This document shows, one piece after another, positions 1 to 7,171 of a stretch of DNA of 12,632 nucleotides. The stretch is from an uncultured Eubacterium sp. GTDB lineage: Bacteria > Bacillota > Clostridia > Lachnospirales > Lachnospiraceae. Each line of letters opens with the position of its first letter. Position 1 is the first letter of the stretch. The notes beneath the pieces are model-generated. The model worked only from the letters and a program-made list of their open reading frames with translations. It did not search any database and had not been told where the DNA came from. The DNA is taken from the NCBI GenBank assembly GCA_934316925.1, contig CAKREC010000053.1, positions 1-12,632 on the forward strand. Reading direction: 5' to 3'. The position numbers and the translations under genes were made by a program.

Positions 1-1341
<1,341 letters not shown>

Positions 1342-1345
<4 letters not shown>

Positions 1346-2199
1346 CGATAATCCTCCCTGTATCGGTCAATTTCATCTGGTTTTAATGCCTTTCTTCCAT
1401 GAATAGCAAATACATTCATCATTTCTCTTGTTAGTGAAAAATCTTCCTGTACCACTTCCATATCCTGTCTGCGAACCCATTTTCCAACCGACAACTCTGA
1501 TGTATCCAGACAAATCTGCTCGTCACCTTCCAGTTCTGCAAAAAAGCCTACCAGCAGGTTGCACGCCATACCCCATGGCTGATTTTTGTAATATACAATA
1601 TTTTTTACCGAAAGACCGACCTCTTCCATCACTTCCCGCTTTACGGTCTGCTCAAGCGTTTCTCCGATTTCGGTAAATCCGGCGATCAATGCGTCTTTTT
1701 TATAATTTCTTCCCGCATACTGCGTCACCAGTATTTTGTCCTCATGAATCACTCCTACGATGATGGCCGGTGCGATCGTTGGATAGTGCATCTGTCCACA
1801 AGACGGGCAATAGAGCATACGCTCTGTCTTGCTGTGACACAATCGTTCTCCACAACCTCCGCAAAACCGGTGTTCTTCATACCAACGGAACAAATGGTAC
1901 CCGGTCATGATCGCAAATACAACTTCTTTCGGTCTTCTCCCGCGTATCTCCCGTAAGGTCATACGCTGATATGAAGAATCCGCTTTTACTTTTTTAGCGA
2001 GAAAATACTTCTTTTCATCTAAGGTAAACAAAAATTGTACTTCTTTTTCCCCCTGATATTCCGGCACTTCCAGAGTTCCATCCTCATTTTCTCTGATCAA
2101 GATCCCCTGTTCGTTAAAATCCAGCAGGTAATCTCCGGTTTGAGGTTCCGACGGAACATATTCGTTGTGAAATTCATGCGGTTCTATATCTTGAATCAT
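1342..2199 (-). CDS. nudC: NudC-type Nudix hydrolase (NAD(+)/NADH diphosphatase)
   Basis: The 285-residue protein has the NudC layout: a divergent N-terminal domain (1-~105), a four-cysteine zinc ribbon (C113, C116, C131, C134), then a Nudix domain. The Nudix box is complete from G174 (GFTEIGE, then RE at 188-189 and EEVG at 192-195). The family hydrolyses NAD(H) to NMN(H) and AMP and removes NAD caps from RNA. The diagnostic SQPWPFPxS array downstream of the Nudix box appears as NQPWGMACN (206-214), so QPW is kept and the following PFPxS is altered. The start at 2199 lies 12 bp after the mltG-like stop. Its ribosome-binding site is weak (AGAG-type), but the N-terminus MIQDIEPHEF looks native. 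It shares a 4-bp overlap with the downstream ttcA. Cytoplasmic. Confidence 0.88.
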
Positions 2200-2211
2200 T
2201 TTTACTCTTTT

Positions 2212-2688
2212 CTACTTCTTTCCGGTAATAATTTCTGCAATCGTTTCATACGATGCGCCAACTGGTATCTTATACTTTCCGGCGATCACTTGTTTTCCAT
2301 AACCACTTTTCTCCAAATATTCATCAAAAGCCTGCGCATCTTTTATAATTCCTGCTTCTTTTAACTCTCTGGCAACGGAACTGGACAACAGACCGCTTCG
2401 TACGGTAAATGTGACAATCTTGCCATGACTTTTTTTTCTCTCCGGCTGTTTGGTAACTTCCGGAGTCGTTGTCGGAGTGCTTTCCGGTTTTGCAGTCGCC
2501 GATACTCCCTGCCCCGATATCGCCGGTGTTTCTGTCTGCAATGAGCCACCGGAAACAACAAGTGGTGCATCCGTTGGCATCTCAGCCGGTATCGTATCAC
2601 TTTTTCTGTCCCGTTGCTGTACGCTGAACAGTAATGCCGTGACGATAATTCCGATTCCAAGTCCACGCAAAAAATACTTTAGCTTCAT
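2212..2688 (-). CDS. Membrane-anchored MltG-like protein lacking the catalytic domain
   Basis: The 158 residues comprise an N-terminal transmembrane helix (about 8-22), a Thr/Pro/Ser-rich linker (about 30-85) and a C-terminal LysM-like module (about 91-158). That module contains VARELKEAGIIKDAQAF, IAGKYKIPVGASYETI and a terminal ITGKK, matching the first domain of endolytic murein transglycosylase MltG/YceG. Full-length MltG is about 340 residues or more and has its catalytic domain after this module. Here the protein ends there, and nudC starts 12 bp later, so no broken remainder is present. It is probably an extracytoplasmic peptidoglycan-associated or scaffolding protein rather than an enzyme (inference). 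The start overlaps the previous gene by 4 bp and has a GGGAGG ribosome-binding site. An A8 run lies at 2430-2437. Confidence 0.7.
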   Translation of the reverse strand: MKLKYFLRGLGIGIIVTALLFSVQQRDRKSDTIPAEMPTDAPLVVSGGSLQTETPAISGQGVSATAKPESTPTTTPEVTKQPERKKSHGKIVTFTVRSGLLSSSVARELKEAGIIKDAQAFDEYLEKSGYGKQVIAGKYKIPVGASYETIAEIITGKK

Positions 2689-3284
2689 GACTCTTTCCTC
2701 CCATGTAAGGCAAGAATCAATTTTGCCTCTCCTTGTCCTATGTTTAGTTTCCTCGAAATATCAAGAACTGACATGCCTTCATCATACATCTTGCAGATCG
2801 TTGCATTCAGGTTGTCCTCTGTACCTGCCAGTGCCGGTATTGCAGAAGATTTTTTTTCTGCAGGCTGGCTTTCTTTTGTATTGTTTTTGCTGGCAGAAGT
2901 CTCCTTAGAAACCAGTATCTTTTTCTGAACGATCTGTGAAACATCCTTTTCTTTTTCGTTCAGCATATTGTACATAAATACAACTTCCTGATGATTCTTT
3001 TCAATTTTTTCCAGAATCTGTTCAGAAAATTCATCAATCGCCATAATCTTGTCATTACATAAGTGGCTCATCTGTTCCTTCGCCTGTTCCAGCGCCGTAT
3101 CTTGCTGCTGATCCAGCAATTCTTTCACACGATTGGCAATGAGTTCCTCTTCTTTCTCAGTCCAGACTAGTGAACCTTTGTCACCGAAATCGGTCTCGTC
3201 TCCCTGCTTTTTATTTGAAACAAAAAAACTGATGCACAAGCAGGCGAAGCCAGCTATGAGCATCAAGATTTCCAATATCGTCAT
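2685..3284 (-). CDS. SwrB/DUF6115-like membrane coiled-coil protein
   Basis: From the ATG at 3284 this is a 199-residue protein. An N-terminal transmembrane helix (about 4-23) is followed by a charged helical, probably coiled-coil, stretch (about 43-122), a Ser/Lys-rich linker (about 126-150) and a C-terminal helix-turn-helix-like motif (about 160-196: ICKMYDEGMSVLDISRKLNI, then GQGEAKLILAL). That architecture, together with its place between sigD and rpsB, resembles B. subtilis SwrB (YlxL), a bitopic membrane protein that promotes flagellar type III export and SigD activity. Sequence similarity beyond layout could not be measured. An upstream in-frame TTG (3296-3294) was not used because GGAGG (3290-3294) overlaps it and is spaced 5 nt from the ATG. 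An A8 run occurs at 2850-2857. Confidence 0.7.
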   Translation of the reverse strand: MTILEILMLIAGFACLCISFFVSNKKQGDETDFGDKGSLVWTEKEEELIANRVKELLDQQQDTALEQAKEQMSHLCNDKIMAIDEFSEQILEKIEKNHQEVVFMYNMLNEKEKDVSQIVQKKILVSKETSASKNNTKESQPAEKKSSAIPALAGTEDNLNATICKMYDEGMSVLDISRKLNIGQGEAKLILALHGRKES

Positions 3285-3289
3285 ACTTT

Positions 3290-3294
3290 CCTCC
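3290..3294 (-). promoter_or_regulatory. Ribosome-binding site that fixes the swrB-like start
   Basis: GGAGG on the minus strand lies 5 nt before the ATG at 3284. It overlaps the alternative TTG codon at 3296-3294, which would add four residues (MEES). The overlap makes the TTG unlikely and the ATG the true start. Confidence 0.75.
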
Positions 3295-3297
3295 AAA

Positions 3298-3615
3298 TCA
3301 AATCGTAATATCCAAAGTCCGATGAGTATCTTTTTCGGATGATTTTATGTCTTTCTTCTGATCGTCAACAATTTTTTTATTTTTCTGTCCATGCGAATAA
3401 CCCGCGCCATGACCAGAGCCTTCTTTTTTTGTGCAATCTTCTGTTTCTGCTTTTTTCGTTTCTACCGTTCTTCTTGCATTTTCCTGTGTTTTATGTTGAA
3501 ATTGTACACCTGGCTGACTGGCCGCGTGCTGCAGCTGGCTCATTTCTCTTCCCTGAATATCAGCTGCCTCTGCCGTTCTCGGTAACATGGTAACAAAATC
3601 TACGGAGTTCAACAT
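3298..3615 (-). CDS. Small hydrophilic motility-linked protein of unknown function
   Basis: I do not recognise a named domain in this 105-residue protein. It has no signal peptide or membrane helix. The N-terminus (MLNSVDFVTMLPRTAEAADI) is the only part that looks ordered. The remainder is rich in Lys, Gln, Glu, Ser and His and probably disordered, ending in a short hydrophobic LDITI. There is one cysteine (C61). The ATG at 3615 has AAAGGAT about 8 nt upstream. The gene sits 15 bp after fapA and its stop lies 13 bp before the swrB-like start, so it is part of the operon. A short ordered head on a floppy charged tail fits an adaptor or partner-binding peptide, possibly for FapA or the SwrB-like protein, but this is inference from position. 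Confidence 0.6.
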   Translation of the reverse strand: MLNSVDFVTMLPRTAEAADIQGREMSQLQHAASQPGVQFQHKTQENARRTVETKKAETEDCTKKEGSGHGAGYSHGQKNKKIVDDQKKDIKSSEKDTHRTLDITI

Positions 3616-3630
3616 ATAACCACATCCTTT

Positions 3631-5028
3631 CTAGAAAATCTTCATACAAACATCTGCTCCCTCGCGCACAAACTTACATCGGGAGATATTATCATGGACA
3701 TTTTTCATTACATCTTTGATCGTCAAACGAACGCCGGAATACACAACATCCTCAACCATCACACATGCATTTTTATGTTTATCAATGCGAGTCTGCAAAT
3801 CTTCCCTCTCTATGCGCATTTCACGCAGCGACCGGGACAATGCCGGTTTGCTCGCCACCGCCTGTTTCACATAATTGATCTGGTTTTCTGTAGGTTCTTT
3901 TCCCGCTTCTAAGGCCTGCTTTATATTTGCTGCAACCTGATCAATTTTTTCCAGTGCTTCTTCGGTTTCCGATATTTTATCTCGAAGTTCTACAACACGT
4001 TTTTGCAATTCCATATCCGAAATGATCACAATCTTTGTGGACGCCCCCATCGTAGAACCCAGTGTAGTAGCATGTATCGTTCCATAGGTGTGAATATATC
4101 CACCGTTGATCAATCCTTTTCTGCCACGCACAGAAACATTATCCCAGCATTCAATCTTGCTGTGAAGAATTGCATCTGCTTTCACTCCGCCCTTGCAGTT
4201 CACTTCACAATTTTCAAGGAACTTAGCGGTAACATTTCCTTCTGCCTGCAGCAGTCCCCGATCCATTCCCTGCATGCCTCGTTTTAATACAATATTTCCA
4301 CCGGAAATCAAAGTTGCTCCTTCTGTAACACCATGAACGATAATATCGCCGTCTGCTTCAATCTTGAAGCCGGTATTTACATTTCCAGTCACTTCAACCG
4401 TCCCCTTGTACTGTATATCCCCTGTAGAAGCATCCACATTTGCTGGAACATGATAGATGTCCGATACCATAACCATATCATCTACCAGTGTAACATGTCC
4501 GGATACTTCCGAATACAATTCACAACGATCTTCCGATATCGTTATGTTTCTTCCATATCGCAAATGACGATTTTTTACTTTTACCGGCTTTAGCGGAGTT
4601 CCTAAAACGGAAATTCCGGGACGTCCTTTGTCCATCGGCGTTAATACCGCCAATTTATCTCCTTTGTTTACCGTTTTGATATTTCCTAATTGATGAAAAT
4701 CCACACTTCCATCTTCATTTAATTTCGGCTTGGCCGTCACATTTACATCAAACAGATATGTAACAACCGCATCATGTCCCTGGATCGGAGGTGTGCATTC
4801 CGCAATAATATAATCTCTGTTATACTCACGGTGCGCCAAAAAATGTTCAATTGCTTTTCTTTTTACACCATGTTTGATTCCCGCCATGCACAGATCACTT
4901 ATAATATTTTCTTCTGTTAAGAGAGCACCGCCCTCATCCGGAGGATAAAATCTTGCCAGCGCACGTTCTCCTTTCGGCAATACCGTAACTTCGCATCGTT
5001 CACTTTCCGGAATATAATCTTGCGCCAT
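3631..5028 (-). CDS. fapA: FapA, DUF342 flagellar assembly/polymer-forming protein
   Basis: This 465-residue protein has the FapA (DUF342) layout. An N-terminal region (about 1-170) is followed by a right-handed beta-solenoid of short Gly/Val/Ile repeats (about 175-335, for example GNVNTGFKIEADGDIIVHG and GGNIVLKRGMQGMDRG). A charged coiled-coil (about 338-420) comes next, then a C-terminal beta segment. In Vibrio, FapA supports flagellation and responds to the phosphotransferase protein EIIA(Glc); its role in Firmicutes is poorly known. It lacks a membrane segment and is probably cytoplasmic or at the inner face of the flagellar base. The ATG at 5028 has a strong AAAGGAGG at close spacing. 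It follows sigD by 30 bp. B. subtilis has no gene at this point between sigD and swrB. Confidence 0.85.
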   Translation of the reverse strand: MAQDYIPESERCEVTVLPKGERALARFYPPDEGGALLTEENIISDLCMAGIKHGVKRKAIEHFLAHREYNRDYIIAECTPPIQGHDAVVTYLFDVNVTAKPKLNEDGSVDFHQLGNIKTVNKGDKLAVLTPMDKGRPGISVLGTPLKPVKVKNRHLRYGRNITISEDRCELYSEVSGHVTLVDDMVMVSDIYHVPANVDASTGDIQYKGTVEVTGNVNTGFKIEADGDIIVHGVTEGATLISGGNIVLKRGMQGMDRGLLQAEGNVTAKFLENCEVNCKGGVKADAILHSKIECWDNVSVRGRKGLINGGYIHTYGTIHATTLGSTMGASTKIVIISDMELQKRVVELRDKISETEEALEKIDQVAANIKQALEAGKEPTENQINYVKQAVASKPALSRSLREMRIEREDLQTRIDKHKNACVMVEDVVYSGVRLTIKDVMKNVHDNISRCKFVREGADVCMKIF

Positions 5029-5058
5029 AAGTCCTCCTTTCCAGCCTAATGTGACTGA

Positions 5059-5823
5059 TCAAAACAGATTTAAAAGTTCTACTGAATCTCCCAATACTTT
5101 CTTTATCTTTTGTAATGCTTTGGTATGAAGCTGAGAAACTCTGGATTCCGAAACTGATAAAATCTGACTGATCTCTTTAAGAGTCAGCTCTTCATAATAA
5201 TAAAATGTGATCACTTTTTGCTCTTTTTCGGTCAATGTCTGCAAAGCCTCTACCAGCATGGCTTTCAGTTCCTGCTTCTGAATCGCCTTTTCCGGTTGTT
5301 GAAACTTGGTTCCCAGCGTATCCATGCGACCTTCACTTCCCTGTTCCAGATAATCATCCAGAGATACCATATTGGAAAGTTCCGCTTCGGAACGCCAGCC
5401 TAAATATTCCTCTTCTGATATACCAAGTTCATTCGCAATTTCTTTTGCTTCTGCTGGTCTTCCTAAAGTTTCTTCCAACTTAGCTGCCGCAGCATCCATG
5501 CGCTTTTGTTTCTGTCTGAGCGTTCTAGGAACCCAATCCATTTTACGAATCTGATCCAGGATCGCACCACGAATTCGAAGACTGGCATATGTCTCGAACT
5601 TTACCTCTTTTTTGGTGTCAAACTTATCAATCGCATCAATCAGTCCGAATATGCCATACCCCACAAGGTCGTCATATTCTACTGTATACCCTAGATACAT
5701 ACTAAGCCGACCAGCTACCAGATTTACCACATTCGCATATTCTAATATTAACTTTTCCCGAATCTCGGGAGATCTGTCTTTTTGGTACTGATCCCATAGT
5801 TTTTTTCTATCTGCTTCCTTCAT
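5059..5823 (-). CDS. sigD: RNA polymerase sigma-28 factor for flagellar genes (SigD/FliA)
   Basis: The 254-residue protein matches the FliA/SigD/WhiG group. Region 2 includes EYDDLVGYGIFGLIDAIDKF (49-68) and the -10 recognition helix around KFETYASLRIRGAILDQIRK (75-94). WVPRTLR (97-103) leads into region 3 (about 105-150). Region 4 carries the helix-turn-helix TLKEISQILSVSESRVSQLH (214-233). It directs transcription of late flagellar and chemotaxis genes. No anti-sigma factor FlgM is encoded in this window. The ATG at 5823 is preceded by AGGGGG with a long spacing of about 11 nt, a less than ideal arrangement compared with neighbouring genes. An A7 run lies close to the start (5800-5806, encoding Lys-Lys at 7-8). 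Confidence 0.95.
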   Translation of the reverse strand: MKEADRKKLWDQYQKDRSPEIREKLILEYANVVNLVAGRLSMYLGYTVEYDDLVGYGIFGLIDAIDKFDTKKEVKFETYASLRIRGAILDQIRKMDWVPRTLRQKQKRMDAAAAKLEETLGRPAEAKEIANELGISEEEYLGWRSEAELSNMVSLDDYLEQGSEGRMDTLGTKFQQPEKAIQKQELKAMLVEALQTLTEKEQKVITFYYYEELTLKEISQILSVSESRVSQLHTKALQKIKKVLGDSVELLNLF

Positions 5824-5845
5824 AGGCTAAAGGTTCCCCCTGTTC

Positions 5846-6157
5846 CTATACTTCTTCCTGAGTCTGTTGCTCATCTTCTCCAGATTCCGCTTCCTCTACC
5901 TGCTGTGCAGCCAGTTGCTCCTGTTTAAGCTTTTCTTCTTCCTGACGTTTTTTCTCTGCTTCCACCATCGCAATATGTTCTGCCTGAACTTTTCCCACAA
6001 TCTGTGCAGCAATCTGTCCGATGATATAAAATAAAATCAAAACAATGATCAGCGCTGTCATAGCCATTTGTACCGGCCAACACTGCACAATGCTGAGAAT
6101 ACAACAGATCAGTCCGGCAAATAGCATAACAAATGCTGGAATATAACGATACTTCAT
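5846..6157 (-). CDS. Small two-helix membrane protein with charged C-terminal tail
   Basis: The 103 residues contain two hydrophobic helices (about 7-25 and 31-52), linked by a very short CWPVQ turn that predicts a membrane hairpin. A long charged helix (about 56-90; AEKKRQEEEKLKQEQLAAQQ) and an acidic, Gln-rich end follow. It is not recognised as a named family. The tail is probably cytoplasmic and could form a coiled coil. The gene lies between cheD (40-bp gap) and sigD (22-bp gap). The ATG at 6157 is preceded by GAGGTAGGTG. Location suggests a motility-associated role, perhaps at the flagellar base or chemoreceptor membrane, but no function can be assigned from sequence. Confidence 0.65.
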   Translation of the reverse strand: MKYRYIPAFVMLFAGLICCILSIVQCWPVQMAMTALIIVLILFYIIGQIAAQIVGKVQAEHIAMVEAEKKRQEEEKLKQEQLAAQQVEEAESGEDEQQTQEEV

Positions 6158-6197
6158 GTTACACCTACCTCAAATATCTGCTTTCATATGTCCACTC

Positions 6198-6692
6198 TTA
6201 TATAACATACTTTTCAACGCCTTTTTCTTTTACAGCCTTGATCAGCAGTTCCTGATTTTCTGAATTATAGATGATCGTCCGGCTGAAATTTCCACCAACG
6301 TCCTCACTTACGATCGGAATGTGGTATCCCGCCAGCACACAACACACAGCAACATAATTCAAAGCACCAATATTTAAAAATTCCTGATTGGAAGAATGGT
6401 TGAACATCTTAGCTCCGCCTGCAACTTTTGCAAAAAAAGTTGCATTTTTGCCCGCTTGTTTTTGCAACTGCTCGATCATCTCCTGCAAGCAGGTATCTGC
6501 AAATTTATACGGATTATCACTGGATGCCATCTTTTTACTGTCCGGCAGCATAATATGCGCCAGACCACAGATTCCAGTTTCTTTATTATAAATTACAACT
6601 CCAACACAAGACCCCAGCCCCAAAGTAGAAATTTCTTCCGGGACTTTACAGATCTTGTATTCTGCTATACCTACTCGAATAATATCCCTCAC
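6198..6692 (-). CDS. cheD: CheD chemoreceptor glutamine deamidase
   Basis: The 164-residue protein is a full-length CheD. The catalytic triad known from Thermotoga maritima (T21, C27, H44) appears at T23, C29 (LGSCVGV) and H46 (GLAHIMLP) with identical spacing. CheD deamidates glutamines of chemoreceptors and, in the Bacillus-type system, binds CheC and raises its CheY-P phosphatase activity. The start codon is GTG (6692-6690), which overlaps the cheW stop as GTGA; there is only a weak upstream ribosome-binding site, so translational coupling to cheW is likely. cheC would normally sit between cheW and cheD but is absent. A 10-bp inverted repeat lies within the gene (6420-6444). Confidence 0.93.
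   Translation of the reverse strand: MRDIIRVGIAEYKICKVPEEISTLGLGSCVGVVIYNKETGICGLAHIMLPDSKKMASSDNPYKFADTCLQEMIEQLQKQAGKNATFFAKVAGGAKMFNHSSNQEFLNIGALNYVAVCCVLAGYHIPIVSEDVGGNFSRTIIYNSENQELLIKAVKEKGVEKYVI
6420..6444. repeat. Perfect 10-bp inverted repeat inside cheD
   Basis: TGCAACTTTT (6420-6429) and AAAAGTTGCA (6435-6444) are exact reverse complements around a 5-base loop (GCAAA on the plus strand). In the cheD mRNA it forms a hairpin within codons for ATFFAKVA. It is not followed by a U-run on the minus strand, so it does not look like a terminator of the operon. On the plus strand it is followed by TTTTT, but no plus-strand gene ends there. Confidence 0.6.
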
Positions 6693-7159
6693 GCTTCTTT
6701 CTTGTCATCTAACACAGCCTGAATGTCCAGCAAAGAGATTAATTGATCCCCTTTCTTACCAATTCCTGCCAGATAAGCAGCATTTTTTTCATCCAATTTA
6801 AATGCCGGCTTTTCAATTTCTGCCGGATCAATATTTACTACTTCTTTGACCTCATCAACGATCACACCGATCTTAGACTGATCCTCAAGGCGAACGATAA
6901 TGATCCTGGTAGCATTGTCATACATATCATCTTCTAATTCAAATTTTTTCCGAATACTCATGATCGGTACAACTTCACCACGCAAATTGATCACACCTAC
7001 ATAATAGGGCTGAGATTTTGGCACCCGGGTAATCTGCTGGATCCGAACAATATTGTCTACAAACCGGATATCGATTCCATATTGTTCATTGCCAAGGGTA
7101 ATATCAATATACTGCAGGATCTCACCTGCATTTGTTGTAGTAGTCATTTCCTCACTCAT
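6689..7159 (-). CDS. cheW: CheW chemotaxis coupling protein
   Basis: This 156-residue, single-domain CheW protein couples chemoreceptors to CheA. Typical elements are an early strand (QYIDITLGNEQYGIDI), VPKSQPYYVGVINLRGEVVP (about 47-66; NLRG is the family hallmark) and VDEVKEVVNI. The length is normal for a stand-alone CheW. The ATG at 7159 has GGAGG (7168-7172) 8 nt upstream, overlapping the end of cheA. Its stop overlaps the cheD start by 4 bp. Cytoplasmic, in the receptor array. Confidence 0.95.
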   Translation of the reverse strand: MSEEMTTTTNAGEILQYIDITLGNEQYGIDIRFVDNIVRIQQITRVPKSQPYYVGVINLRGEVVPIMSIRKKFELEDDMYDNATRIIIVRLEDQSKIGVIVDEVKEVVNIDPAEIEKPAFKLDEKNAAYLAGIGKKGDQLISLLDIQAVLDDKKEA

Positions 7160-7171
7160 ACGTCGCCCCTC

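Noticed and set aside
2212..2688. Frameshifted mltG pseudogene
   Set aside because: No catalytic-domain sequence remains in any frame, because nudC starts 12 bp after the stop. The gene also keeps a good ribosome-binding site and a 4-bp overlap with its upstream neighbour.
3285..3296. TTG start for the swrB-like gene, giving four extra residues
   Set aside because: The GGAGG ribosome-binding site overlaps that codon and is correctly placed for the ATG at 3284.
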